The notes: generated from the sequence alone by a model not told the origin. A stretch of 64,000 bases of DNA from Xiphophorus maculatus (GCF_002775205.1 NC_036447.1:26394501-26458500), one strand, 5' to 3'. Shown: positions 26,062 through 39,600, counted from the first letter of the stretch. Numbers and translations: made by a program.

Positions 26062-26455
26062 TTAAAGGGCCAGTATTATGTGTTTTCCAGCCACATAAGT
26101 GTCATTTTACAGAACAATCAAGGAACTCAGTTGTTATAAAAATTCAGTGTATATCAAATGTGACTTTAAAAAATTGGCTTCTTTATGTAACACCTTGAAA
26201 TTGTGCCTCTGTCTCTTTAAAAACTCTTTTTCTAAACCTCGGCCTTCAGAAGATCTCCGTCCTGAGAGGCGGAGCTAGGTCCACCCAGGCGTTTTGCACA
26301 GCTGGTTGCCACGGGAGATTACATTTCTCAAACAAAGCCTGAAATAATCACAACAACACTCCAGGTATGTTTTATTTACTTATTTTTTAAAATAATGTTT
26401 TATAATTTTGGGTTACATTTTATATCCAGCCTCCTGAAATGATACTTTGTTGTTT
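26062..26455. mobile_element. Second TTAA-flanked MITE copy, inverted and degraded
   Basis: Starts TTAAAGGGCCAGTATTATGT. The internal piece 26200-26235 reversed (AGTTTTTAAAGAGACAGAGG) matches 22388-22410, and CCAGGTATGTTTTA near 26362 matches the reversed 22070s. The right border is not sharp. Confidence 0.55.
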
Positions 26456-26679
26456 TTAGTAAAACTTCAGCTATAACGCTGATTATTTTTTTATTTTATT
26501 TTGTTTATTGATTTATTTTGCCCATTCTTTGTAAAAAAAGGGAACGTGCTTGGTCAGTTTTAGAGCTTATGTTATATCTGTCTCAGTTGGTTATAGGTCT
26601 GGACTTAAACTAGGCCATTGGAGCACATAAAGAAGCCTTAATCTAAAGTATTTCTCTGCAGTTCAGACTGTATATGTGA

Positions 26680-27590
26680 TGGAAAACCGGGTAAAATAAG
26701 TATTCAGGGTTTCAGTAATTTTCTCCATAGATATGTTTTGTAAAATCGCTATTGACAAGAAGTTCAAAAACTGTTGGTGATAACTCAAGAATTACACATA
26801 ATGCAATGCAAGTTAGAGCGCAAATGAAGAGATGAGTCAACAAAATAATACTACACAGATAATAAGTATTGAACACACAATACTTTGTTGAACTCTTTCT
26901 TGTTTATCGCCATTCGAAGACGTCTCCTGTATGGAGAAACTAGTCAGATGCATTGTACAGACTTTCACTCAAACTGTCTTCAGATGTTGAAGGTTCTTTG
27001 GGTTCTTTATATTCATTCTGGTTCTTAACTTCCTTTTATAAATCCAGCTGCATACGAATCAAGTTACTGACTGGGCCGTTCTCATAGTTTTGCATCTTTT
27101 CTCTAAAACCAATGAAGAATCTCCTTGACTGTCAGTTTGACAGCTGTCTTGTGTGGAAACCAACACATGTATTTATTTTATTTATTTGGATTCTTATCAA
27201 GAATGTTCCATTACATTTCAGAATTAATTTTTTCTTCAACTGTGCGAAGTCTACAGCCCAAACAACGATGTTCCCATCTGCAGACCTCACTTTTTATCAG
27301 AGTGTTTTTGGGGACAAAAGCATCCTTCCTCCAAACATGTGCAGTGAAATCAAAGATTTAATTCTCTAGTGACCAGACTATAATCTCCCAGTATTTCACT
27401 GGCTTGTCCAAATCTGGAGCAGCATCTTTAATCATGCTCTAGTAAGCTTTGTTTCTTCAGCAGTGGAGTCTTGCGTAACGCTTGTCCATAAAGACCATTT
27501 CTGTTTAGTTTATGTACTTTTTTTTTGCAGGTCTTTCTCAAGCTTTCTACAAGTTATTACTGTTTCTTAACACTAGCAATATAAATTTTT
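26680..27590 (-). mobile_element. Degraded Tc1-like transposon
   Basis: Minus-strand fragments read LVSPYRRRL at about 26935 and, further along, remnants of the DLNPIENLW region near 27100-27050, with a terminal AATACTTATTTTACCC at the 26700 side. These are the C-terminal features of Tc1/mariner transposases. Frames are broken by many stops. Located in the cbx6-nptxr intergenic region. Confidence 0.65.
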
Positions 27591-27965
27591 TTTGTACAGT
27601 TCTCTGTGCTTTTAGTAGTCATATCATTTTGATGTGCTGCATGGATGCTTTCTAAATACTGACAGATTTCAACAACAACAAATATGCTGTGTTATTCCAG
27701 CTATTTAGGCATAACTTTATTTAAGATGAGTTTGTTTTGATGTCATTGTATATGTGGATTACTTGGCTTGTTACCAACATCTGGTTACATTTAATGTAAA
27801 AATAATAATAATGATAATAGAAAAACATGACTATGTTTTTATTATAGTCATGGTTATTTTATCCATAGTATAAGCAGAGATTATTAAAGTTAAACACCCA
27901 AATCCTCCACAGGGTGTCGCTGTTACACTGTTTTAGGGTTGCAGGATTCTGTGTGTGTGGGGGGG

Positions 27966-27967
<2 letters not shown>

Positions 27968-28049
<82 letters not shown>
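27968..28049. repeat. (GT)n microsatellite
   Basis: Eighty-two bases of pure GT. Confidence 0.97.
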
Positions 28050-28056
<7 letters not shown>

Positions 28057-28145
28057 AGGACTGAGGCTTGGAGGGACATTAAGGGCATCCTGGGTTTTCA
28101 TCTCTGTGTTTTGATGCTGCGATGAATAGTTCAAACAACTCCTGC

Positions 28146-28180
28146 CACCGTCTCTCTACTTTGCTGGTAGAGAGACGGTG
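28146..28180. repeat. Perfect 14-bp hairpin
   Basis: CACCGTCTCTCTAC and its exact complement GTAGAGAGACGGTG are separated by 7 nt (TTTGCTG). Intergenic; role unknown. Confidence 0.85.
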
Positions 28181-28300
28181 TTGAAACATACCAGGTGTCA
28201 CCTTTAGCTGTTTTCATTTGGATTTTTTGTCAGCGTTCAGTCAGACCCAGATGGAACCAAATTAGACGTCTCAGTTTAATAAGAGGCACCCTGAGTGACG

Positions 28301-28302
<2 letters not shown>

Positions 28303-28352
<50 letters not shown>
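28303..28352. repeat. (GT)n microsatellite
   Basis: Fifty bases of pure GT, 250 bp from the first (GT)n tract. Confidence 0.97.
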
Positions 28353-28354
<2 letters not shown>

Positions 28355-29183
28355 TGGGTTGGTTGTGTAAGTTTCTGTATTCTGAATTAGCAACTCAATT
28401 CTTCTGATGTTTGTCTCATCAGAAAACAGTATTATAAGGTTTTGTAAAACTTTATATTACTGGGTGACTCATATTTAAACCACAACATTTAAATGACAGA
28501 TTTTTGACTTTTTTTCTACATTGTTTTATTTTTCAGATATTTCATTTTTCCAATCAAGATGGTCTGTAAATAAAAAGCTATTAATGTGTAGAAACCTAAC
28601 CACTAACCACCCCTCACCCCACGACACTTCGCCAAGCCCCCTTGGGGGGGAGGGGGGGGGGGCGCCCCACTATTTGAGAAGTACTGGTCTAAAGCTTACA
28701 GAAACTCGTAGCCCTTCTTGTCATGTTGCAAAAATACTTCTAGGAGGATAAAACATAGTAAAAACTGCTTGAGTTTGTGAAATTGGTATTATTATTTCCA
28801 TATTCCTCTTTCCCCCCAAACAATTTGTGTGTTTGTGACCCAGTTTTGCATTAATTACATATTAGGCTTGTGTCACATCTGTGAATGCACAGACATGTGA
28901 CTTGGCATGGATGTCGGCTTATGAAATGGCATGTGTGCATGAGGGCTTAAGGATGGGGTTCAACTGCAAGTGAACTGAATAGGAATACAGATTATTTTGA
29001 GTTTTTTGTTTTTGGTGCCTTTCAAAAGATTTTGTGACGCCGACCCTCAGGGCCGGCCCAAAGAATAAGCTGCTTAGACATCGTTGCATGTTTCTCCTCA
29101 ACTTTGATGCCGGGTCTATGCAGAACGGTGTCGGGTAATGAAGAATGAATAGAGGGTTCAAAAATAAATATATTACATATACA

Positions 29184-29252
<69 letters not shown>

Positions 29253-30090
29253 TTGTATAATATGTCCACTAAACATGAGTTAACATTTAGGTATGTACAA
29301 CTGTCAACAGCACTTCTAAAGTTACAAAACTAATTTTAATGTGAACATATCTGTGTAAATATCAACCTGACAGAACATTTAAACATTGACAGTTTTATTT
29401 CAGTCTGTACTGCTAAAGGCTTGTTATGTCATCCCCTTGTGTTGTGTGATCATGTCGTCTTACTTGGTTCTCATATCATAAAATATTCCTTTTTTGTTGT
29501 TGAGCCATGTCGTCTTGGTTTGTGGCTCTGGCTTTCCGTTTAGCTCTAATGTCATCTTCCATCTCCCAGGATTGTATTATAATAATGTTTCTTTTGAACC
29601 ATTTTCAACTGCTTAACACTAAACTGAACACAATATATCCACAAAATGAACAAAGTTGTTTGAGTTTTGTAGAAAATAAATCTGTAACTCACTGAGGGTT
29701 TTCCATTTTTTCGGTATGAAAAATATTCAGTCTGTTGTCAGAAGCTACTCCAGGATATGGGACACTGTATGCGGTTTAATGAACTGTACTTCATTAAGGT
29801 TTTACTTTTAGATAAAAGTAAAGCCTGCTGTTTAACAAGTTAATTTTGATTAATTAGTTACACAGACTTTAATGAATTGAACATTTTCTTTTTATCTTTT
29901 TTTTTATATTCCGAAGTAACACTTTGGACACCTCGGGAGCCCCATATTATAAACGATATGTCAGTGTTGATGCAGTGAGTGGTTTACGTCCCTCCAACTT
30001 AAATTCTGCTTAGGGCTTCAAACAACCTCAGTTCGGCTGACTGAGTAAAAAAAATAAAAATGTTTTCTTTCCAAAACTAAAACAACCAAC
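28353..30090. other. Intergenic DNA upstream of nptxr
   Basis: AT-rich, with a G/C run at 28642-28667 and a (TA)n tract at 29185. No gene seen. Confidence 0.65.
29185..29249. repeat. (TA)n microsatellite
   Basis: Sixty-five bases of pure TA. Confidence 0.97.
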
Positions 30091-30149
30091 TCAGATGAAC
30101 ATTACATTCCGCGTCCACAGCTATGGACTTTTGCTGTTTTTCTTCCAGC

Positions 30150-30468
30150 GCCCTTTCAGTAACAGAGATGCACGCGGCGAGGCGCGCGCGCGCGCTCTCA
30201 CACGCTCGCGCGCCCCCACAGATCCATCACGGCCTTGTTTGCTTCGCGCAGCTTCTGCTGGAGGCTCACCTCTACTCTCACCAGTCACGCTCCTCCTCCA
30301 GCAGCCGTCCTCATGGCAACGCACGCACGGAGGAGAGAGCAGCTTAGCAACGCAGAGACGGAGAGCATCCCCGCAGGTCGAGACAGCGCGGTGCCGTCGA
30401 TATCACACTCGAGAGGGAGGAACGAAAGACAGGACGCAGCAGCGCTTCTGGAATCAGCTGAAGTCGAC
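30150..30468 (+). promoter_or_regulatory. nptxr: CpG-rich promoter and 5' UTR exon of nptxr
   Basis: CG density rises sharply at about 30170 (GGCGCGCGCGCGCGC). A strong donor (GAC then GTAAGC) at 30469 and an acceptor (GGCTCTCACAG) at 30657 suggest a short intron in the 5' UTR. No TATA box. A long reading frame across this exon is closed by a TGA once spliced, so it is not an extension of the protein. Confidence 0.6.
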
Positions 30469-30663
30469 GTAAGCGTCACGTTTTCTCCTGATAAAAAAAA
30501 AATAACACCTCTTGTTTTCGTTAACACGTATTGGATTTTGTCGTGATTGTAAGGCTCTTTGCGTGTAAGCGCGTGTCCTCCTTGCTCGTTGCGGTGCGGA
30601 GTGATGCTGCATGTTTGTGAAGGCGATTGATCCGGTTTGTTTTCCTCGGCTCTCACAGGCGTG

Positions 30664-33600
30664 ATGAAGTTCGTGGTGGTGCTGGTGGGAGCGGGCTCTC
30701 TCGCCTTCCTCGGCGCGGTCATCTGCATCATCGCCAGCGTCTATCCCCGAAAGCGCGGCGTGACCGCCGGCGATAACGGCACCATGACCTCGGAGGCGCT
30801 GATCCAGCCTCTGGAGTCCGGGTCGGTGGCTCACGCCGGGCCGCTGGGAGCTCTGCACGGCCCGGGCTCTTACGAAGTGGACAACGGGCTGGGCGGCATC
30901 GACCTGGAGGTCCCCACGCTGAACGAGCTGAATCTGGGGAAGGAGACGGCAGGCGGGTCGGCGAAGCAGCACAGCTTCAGTCGGCTGATTTGTACTCCTC
31001 TGCCTGTTGGGGAGTGCAAGACCAAAGATCTGAGGCAGAAACGGGAGCAGAAGCAGCAGCAGGCGGATGAGCCTCCGTACGGGAACGGCGGAGACGAAGA
31101 CCTCCGGACGACCGCGGAGAACCTCCGGCAGATGGTCTTACAGCAGAACGACCAAATCCTCATGGACCAGCGGACCATCCGAGAGCTGACGGGAAAGCTG
31201 AGCGAGTGTGAGAGTGGCCTGGAGGACGAGAGGACCACGCCGGCGCGGAGCGTCGGGGTGTGGAGCGGGAACCGCCGCGTGATGGCCGGGGACGACGTGA
31301 GCTCTACCTCGGCGGCGCAGCTGCAGACGGCCCGGGCGGTGGAGGAGCTGGCCAGGGCCATTATGGACCTGAAGGACCGGATCGAAAAACTAGAGGTATG
31401 TAGGCCTGCGTTGGAGGGCGTGGGGAAGGAGGGACATAAAAATGCCAAAATAAATTTTTTAAAAAGTTGACTAAACTTTCCTGTTGCCTTTCATAAAATA
31501 TGTGACTTTGAAAGAAGAACAAGAAGATGTGTCTCTATAAAGTTCTGGAAAGGGCAGAAAATGGGGGACAGTAATTGCCCCGGAGTGACACTCGAAAACC
31601 AAGACATGATATCATTTTTATCGTGGAAAATCAAAACTTCACACAACCCAAATCTTTTGATTTCAGTAATTAGGTGATTGGAACTAATGGTATCCATAAT
31701 TTTTGAAAGAAAGTCATTTTTATTATTTTTCTTCCCCAATTCTTGGTTTTATCCAAGCCATTTCAAAAGACATATGTTTTTTTTTAATAACCTGTCACAT
31801 ATCTTTCCTAGTGTTTCCCGTAATCATTAATTACAAAAATTGTAATCATCAAACCTTCAATCTAGTTTCGAAACACAAAAGGGGAATTTTTTTAACGCTT
31901 TTGAGGCCGTTTCACCTTATAGATTAGCATAAAACACAGTGAAGCCTCGACTTGATTATTCTACACTAGTTACTAATTCTTTAGCTAAAGTAGTTTTTAA
32001 AATTTCCCGTTTTGTTCTTGTCATTAGAGCTGGATGTATAGTTGTGTTCATAGGCGTAAATCCCGGGGGAGGGGAGGGGGGGACTTGGAAAAGTCTAGAA
32101 ATCCCCCCCCCCCCCCCCCCAAAACAAAAACAATTGAAGAAACGTTTGCATTTAAATAAAATCAATATGAAAAGGCAAAAGAAACAAAAAACGAAATAAA
32201 TCTGCCATTTATCTCAGAAAAAAATAAGAATTAATTTTTAGGTCCCCCCCTACCATTATTAGAATAATGGTTCAGTCCAAAGTGTGGGCGGAGCAACAGC
32301 TGCTGAACGGCACAGGCTGTCAGAGTGAGTAGCTAACTGTTAGCTGTGGCTCTGCTTCACAAGTAAAACCCCCTCCAGTAAGTAAATACTTACAGCAAAA
32401 GACACGTAAACATTTTATTGACTTTCACTGCTCAGTGGGAAGAAACACATTAACAATAAAAATCAGACTGCAGTTTGTTATTTCGGTACTTTGACTGAAT
32501 CTTGACAAGCTGCCTCATTAGCAAAACTGCTACACTGCTTTCATAGACCTGAGCTTTTTTGTCAAAGGTAGCAAACATCTCATTCATATTTAGCTCTTCA
32601 ACTTTTGGTTAATTAGAAGAGTTTGAAACGGGAGGGAGCAAGTGGACCCGGCTCTGTGCGTGGGAGCCGAGAACAGATAGAAATTGACAAAAAGTTTTGC
32701 CTTTATTTCTCACTGTCTTCAACGTAGAGCCTTTAAAACCACAAAATAAAATCTGAATATTTTTCTATATAAACTCTCGTGCTTTAAGTGCTCCCTTTAA
32801 GTTATGATACTCCCCAGATATTAATTTCTATCTCTGTCACCCAGGACATGACGAAACTAAAAAAGGCTTAAAAATAAAGCAACTTAACAAGTTATAATTT
32901 AAATAGGCCATAACTTGTATTGGGAGCCATTACAATAAATCAATGTTAATGAGGAATTTTATTAAGAGCAGTTACTCGTTAAAGCTTTTGTATTTAGAAC
33001 CTTACATTTTTGTAAAGGTGTAGCAGAGATTAGATCAGTCAGACTGAACAAAACTCATATCTAAGCAACATTTGAATTTTAGTTTTACTTCTCTGCAGGC
33101 TGCTTACTGAGAAAAAAAAACCCATTTGATGTGCATCACTAGTCATTTTTGGTCCTGCAGCTTGAATGTGGTTTATAAACTTTTCAATGGCACCTCGCCG
33201 ACCCCCTCAAAATTGCTCTTAAGAAATTTTCCTGTTTATGGTCCCCCCCAATGATGAGATGGGATTTACGCCCTTGGTTGTGTTTTTAACATTCATAGCA
33301 AATTTTAAAGTCGGTTCATTATTCAAAGACAGTTTGACGTCTGTACGCCGCATGGAGTCAAGCGCCCCCTGCTGGCCTGGAGGTCCGAAGTAGCATCCTA
33401 GTTTGCTTATGCATTGGGCAGCTGCTGGAAAATGAGGCTAATATATTTTGAGCGAGAGAAATAACTGAATCATCTCACAGGCTGCCTGTCCGTCTTTATT
33501 CCTTCCCCTCCGCTCTACAAACCAACTCGTCTTGACACAAATGTCCATCATGCCTTGCTCCCGCTCCCACAGACTCGGGGGAAATCTTTCCACGTAAGCC

Positions 33601-36600
33601 GGCCCTCACATCCCAGCGCGCCCCACCTCCCATTATGTCGGCCGCCTGCTCAGCATCCAACACTCGGACGTTGTCGTAAATAAAACATGAAGCTGGCCGG
33701 ACGGGATAAAGGCTGCTGGAGATGGTTCGGGGTTTAGAGACCGAAGGCGTGTGCGTGCGTGTTCTGAGATTGAGAAACAGAAGACGTTTATCCACACACA
33801 CACACGCACGCATGTTTTGTTTTCCCACCTTCACGTCGACTTCCGTTCATTTCTGAAGCCTGGCCCTAACGCTAAACCCAAAATAAACTCGCATCAAAAC
33901 TTTGCTGTCGACGTCACCCAATCCAAAAACTGCAGCTCTTCTTATCGCGTCGGACCTCATAAATCCATACAACGTTGGGAAAAAATGGGCCTTGCAAGGT
34001 GGAGAAAGTCTTAAGCTCACACTCGTACACACACAGAAGCCCTGCTGCATCGCTGCCAGCCCTCGGTGAGCGCAGTCACAAGGTTGTCTCCATCAGTGTG
34101 AATTTATGTCCTTGATGTGGAGATACACCGCCTCAGCAACTCTCTTGATATTACACATCGCCCTCGCAAACGTCTCATCCACTCCTGCGGATTTGCCTCT
34201 GTTTACATCAACCTCGCAGACACGTTATTTATTATTTTCTGCAGCTTATGCTCTGCATCTTATTAACGGCTTGAGTGATTATCAGTACGGCAGCAGCTCA
34301 TTTTAAAATACTTACTTTGCAAAAAAAAAAAAAAAAAATAGCAGCTTTAGGAAGTGTGTTTTCCCCCCCTCATATCCAGAAATTGTAGACAACCACTGAC
34401 CAATAAAATGAGTTTATAACATTGTTATGTGTAAGATTTAATCTTAAGAAAGGCTTGACACAATGAGGTTTAATCCAAAACCTGTCATTATAAGGTCATG
34501 GATCAAACCAAACAAATGGCTTGATGGAAATGAAATCCTATAACATCAAATGAAGAGCCCATAAAAAACTTAGTTCCACTCCAGATACAATTTCTGAGAA
34601 ATAAAGATTTAAAAACTTTAAAGGTTGTTCAAATCGAACAACCAGGGATCAGATTTAACGTTTTAAATAAGAGCGAAGATGCTGGAGGGTTTCCATATGT
34701 TGAGCCACTCAGTTAAGATGAAAGTTAATATCAGTTTATTTGTAAGGTTTGTAATTTTCATATCATCTGTTGTCCAGGTTTATTATGTCATCCATACACG
34801 CAAATGTCTTACGGAGCTAAATTGGGGCCATGATGTTTGTTCAAAAGAAAAACAATTTGAAGCTGAAAAAATAACCGAAACCGGAAAAAACATGTTTGAA
34901 ATTGAAAAGAAGATTTGAAACTGAAAAAAAAAAATGTTCAAAACTACTTTTCATATTCAGGGTTTTTTTTTCAGCTTCAAATTTTTTTTCCAGTTTCAAA
35001 TTTTTTCTCTTTTGAACAAACTTTATGGCCCCAATTTAGTGCCATAAATTCTTCCAACTTTTCTGTTTGGCCTTGCATAAAGGTCATCAAGCTGAAACTG
35101 CTGGTAAAAGCCTTGTCTTTGTTTCTACATAATATATGCCTTTTAGTACAACTGTTGTTTTCCCTTCTTTTTTGTTAACTTCTGTACGTGTCTGACCTTT
35201 TGCTTCTCCGCACTGCTAAAGAATAATATCTTTCCCCTCCACTCTACAGGCGGAGATAGGTCCCGGAGCCCTGAACCTCACAGATTCATCGGTCGTAGGT
35301 AGCAGCAGCAGCGGTAGCAACGGCGGCGGCAACACCCAGACCGGGGACACTGGCAGGACTCCATCTTCGTCGGCCGGCGGTTCTCCGTCCCCAGCAGCGC
35401 GGGGTGCCCCGGGGAGCCGTGGTCCTGCTTCCCCGCACTCCCACGGCTCCCGGCCGACCTCTTCCAAAGGTTCCCCCGGCCGGGGCAAGAGCGTCTGGAG
35501 GGTGGAGGACCTCGAAGGGGAACTGGAGAGGAAGATAAAACTGCTGAAGAAGGAGCGCCAGGGCATGAGGAAGGAGACGCAAGATCAGCACGAGAAGATC
35601 GACAAGGGCATTGACTCCGTCAACCACCGCATCATGGAACTGGAGCACAGTGAGTGTCTGTGGGAGTAAACCGATACCCGCGAGGAAGCGGATAACCGCA
35701 TCCGCGCGCTCTGACATGAAAGCACCAAGAGCGGCGCCCGAAATGAAAGTTTAACGAGCGCCGCGGGTGAACTGGGTCATCACAGCAGTGGAAAACACAC
35801 TGTGTGGATGAAAATAAGATGGCTAATGAGGGCTGAGGGTTGGGAAATGTCAAGCAGGGAATAATACAGCTATAAATAGAGTTCATTAAGTTTGGATTTG
35901 ATTTCGTCACTTAAACCTCTGTTTCGTCAAGTCTCAAGGCAGAAAACCACTGGAAAACCGAAAAATGATAAATAGGTACATTTCAAACAAAAATCTAGGA
36001 ATTTAAAGGATAAAGAGAGAGATTAGCAATGGCAGGAAGCTTCAAGAACACTTACCTAATCCCCGACAAGGTGCAATAGCCGTGGGTCCTCATTCATCCT
36101 TTATCTTGTCAAAAACACAATTTCTAGCTCACAATGCTATTTTATTCTCCATTTAGACCCAAAAACCACAGACATTTTCTAAATTTCACCCTCAAACAGG
36201 AGGGGGCTATTTTTTGTGAATTGATCAGATTCTACCCGAAGTTTCAACCGACCCCCAGATCCAAAACAACCTAATTAATTGAAACGTGCGTCCTCAACAA
36301 TGCTTTGGCCAATACTCTTGTCTACCATTTTACTTTTCTCCTAAACAATATGACTAAGTGAATGTCCCCCTACATATGGTCACAAATTTAGACCCCATCT
36401 GAAGGGGTCCTGGTCTCAGGAACCCAAAAACCGGGTCGGACGAGCCCCCAAGTTGTTGGAGTTCATTCATTTTGTCTCTGTGCTCCAGCGGGTCTGTTAA
36501 CCCGTTTCAGGACCCGACCAGAAATTAAATTACCTTGAGAAATGATGAGATCTGGTTATATATAAAAACAAACGTTAATGCCAAAAAATGATCATGTTAC

Positions 36601-39600
36601 AAGCCATACATGAACAGATACAGAGTTACATTCACCGTCCAGCGCTGCGGCCACAGTTAGCTCAGCTTATGGATGGAACCAAGTGAGCCAAAGACTGTAG
36701 CGCGAGTTTAGCTTTTTTTTCTCCTAGTCTTTAGTCTAATCAGTTTCAGTCTGTTTAAGTGTGACTGCCAGCAGTCACATGTAAGCATGATTATGTAAGC
36801 TGCATGTAAGCAGTTAAACGAGGTTAACAGAGACGGAGGAAAAAACAGAACCTACAACAAAATCAAAGTTTGTCATTTACACAGTTACCCAAACACAGTT
36901 TCCCACTAAACCTGGGCTGCTTAAGGTAGAGCAAGGCTTCTCAAGTTTATAGTTTGAAAAGTCTAACATGTTTTCATCACACCGTTGCTAAGATACAAGG
37001 CCTGATCAGTGACCCAAGTTTTCACTAGGAGTAAAAGAGGACGTAGTCACCCTGTCTTTTCTTACAAGAGAGAAATGTTCAGCTCTTTGGAAAAGTGGTG
37101 TAAATAAATCGGTTGTTCTGGTGTAGAAACAAAAGTAGCACAACCAATCACTCTTATCGATGATGTATCAATGCTTTGCTGCTACAGCTGATAAACTACC
37201 GCGAAGTTGAGCAGTTAGCTGGAGGTTAGCTACCGCAGCAGATAGCCCAACTAATTAGCCACCTAATGTGTGTGTTACTCTATGAGGAGCAGATTGGTAA
37301 ACAGCTGCAATGTGCACAAAACGTTCTTAAGCACTACCATTCAAATTAGCAGATGTTTATTCTGGATTTTTTTTTCTTAGGTTTATTTATGAAAATAACA
37401 ATAAATAAATGACAAATAAAATTATAACAGCAATAATAAAGTTGTTAATTATTAGTATTATTTTAAAAATAATTTTAGCTTGAATTGAGTCCATCAAGAT
37501 TACCAATTGTAGTTAATTGGCTCTGTTAAATAAACTCAGCTGAAGTTGAGGAAGGACAGAAAGAAGGAAGGGTACAAGGAAGGAAAGGATGTAGGACATA
37601 AACAAAGGAAGGAAGGACTGGAACAACAAAGAGGAAAGATGGACTGAATGGAAGAATGAAGGACAGAAAAAAAGGAAGAAGGATGGAAGGACAGAAACAT
37701 TCAGGAGTCAAAAAAGAAAGAGTGTAAAGAAATAATGACACAAGGAATGAAGGAATGGAAGAAAGAACACAACATTTAAAGTAATGGAGCATGGAGTAAA
37801 GCCTGGAAATACAAATATTTTTTTTCCATTCTCTTATTTTCATTTTCCACATTGATCCAGTCCTATAAAAAAATGCTGAAATGAAACCTTGTACTTTCCC
37901 AAACTTTCTAAGACTGGATAAGAAGAGAAAAATGCCTTAATGGTACTTTGACATTTTGAATACATTTAAATAGCAAAAGTTTCTGCAATGAGGGTAAATA
38001 AACTATTACGGGAAATTACTGAAATAAATAGGTTTGTCACTGAAGTAAACACCTGTCAGTCCCTCTTTCTCATTGCGTCTTGCTCTCTGACGACCTCTCC
38101 TCATTTCCCTTGCTCTGTGTCTCCAAAGCACTGACAGAGCCTTCGTTTCCCGACGGCTTCGTCCTCTCCTTCCCCATGCGGACCAGCTACATGCACGGCC
38201 TGGTGAGGAGAGAGATTACCGAGATGTACGCCTTCACTGCCTGTGTGTGGCTCAAGCCCAAAGAGGGGGGCATCGGGACCCCTTTCTCGTACTCTGTGCC
38301 CGGGCAGCCCAACGAGCTGGTCCTGCTGCAGGGAGTCCACAATCCTGTGGAGCTGCTCATAAATGACAAGGTAGAGAGAGCTTTTCTCACCCCCATCAGT
38401 CGTTAAATGTTGCTGAACCCTCAGGGATGCAGCGATCCACTTTCTCCGATACCGATGCCGATATCTGAGGTTTAGTCTCAACCGATGCCGATCCGACAGG
38501 GCTGGAAATGACACGCTACGGAAGAAATTTGCTGAAGTTGAGCAAAGTAAAAGTTGAAGGTGAAAGGTGTCCTAGAGGTTTCTTTGAGCTAAAGCTAAAT
38601 AACGATGGACCTCGCAGCCATGGGGGTTTTAACACCCACGCCTTCCACGGTGAGACATTTAAACACTTTTCATGCAGTTTAGCTAAAAAAAAAAAGCTGC
38701 ATTTCTGCGTCGTCGTCTTCGTGCCACCAACCTGAGTTGTGCGCTGAAACCGATGTGAGCGCGCAAGTCTTTGTAAGCAAACAATAACTTGTGCTGTCGC
38801 GCGTTTTATGTTTCAACATTCGGTCGCTAAATTTGCGACGTCGGACGCGTTGCGCTCCTCTCTTGACGTTCCTGCTTCTCATGTATGGAACACCAAGAGG
38901 GCCAAAAAGTTGTGCGATTTTTTTTTTTTATGTCTCTGTTGTATGAAAAGTACTTTGTTAACATGCAAGCTACTGCGTTCGCAACCGAAAGCGTAGATAA
39001 AAAAAACCTCACCACCAGCGATTAACAGACGGATCGTTTTCATCCAATCAGAAAGACAAAAAAATACTTGAACTCTGCAGCCTTATAATGTGCAGTTAAT
39101 CATGTACGCTTACTTTGTGCATTTCATCACCTCTACATTTGTTAAGTTGCTACATGATGTGATAGCCATATGATAGCTACCTGCCTCACTTTGATTAAAG
39201 TAGAAGAAAATGTCAACAAAGACAACTGTTACTGTTTACAGCTGCAGGAGGTGAAACAAACGTTATTCACCACCATCATGGTTTTTTTTTTCTTTTTTAC
39301 CTTTAGGTGGCACAGCTTCCTCTGTCCCTACCCCAGAACGAGTGGCAGCACATCTGTGTCAGCTGGACCCTGCGAGACGGGGTGTGGAAGGCCTACCAGG
39401 GGGGCAAGATGAAGGGCAGAGGAGAGGGACTGGCTGCCTGGCATCCCATCAAGCCTGGAGGAGTCCTCATACTGGGACAGGAGCAGGTGGGCTGGACAGA
39501 TGGATGGAGAAAATGTTGGAGAATAGGCCATTTTTGTGGAAATGATGTTTTTGTAATGAATGAATGAATAACAGCTACAGACACATGGTGTCAGCGTGTC

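Larger units (their letters stand above)
31396..35249 (+). other. nptxr intron 1
   Basis: Holds a hAT-like element (32049-33276), a foldback element (34817-35039) and an A run (34321-34338). 33300-34310 is mixed-composition sequence without repeat ends and may be regulatory; no coding support. Confidence 0.7.

Noticed and set aside
30095-30546. Frames in the nptxr 5' region as a separate small gene or N-terminal extension
   Set aside because: They cross a probable donor at 30469, and after splicing to 30658 the frame meets TGA before the nptxr ATG.
30870-31448. 192-codon minus-strand frame opposite nptxr exon 1
   Set aside because: Shadow of the GC-rich coding exon; serine-rich nonsense without splice context.
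31396-31470. In-frame extension of nptxr exon 1 to a stop
   Set aside because: The GTATGT donor at 31396 and the strong phase-0 link to 35250 make this intron read-through.
36040-36520. Possible LTR or retroviral fragment in nptxr intron 2
   Set aside because: No terminal repeats, primer-binding site or coding motif could be found; only unusual composition.
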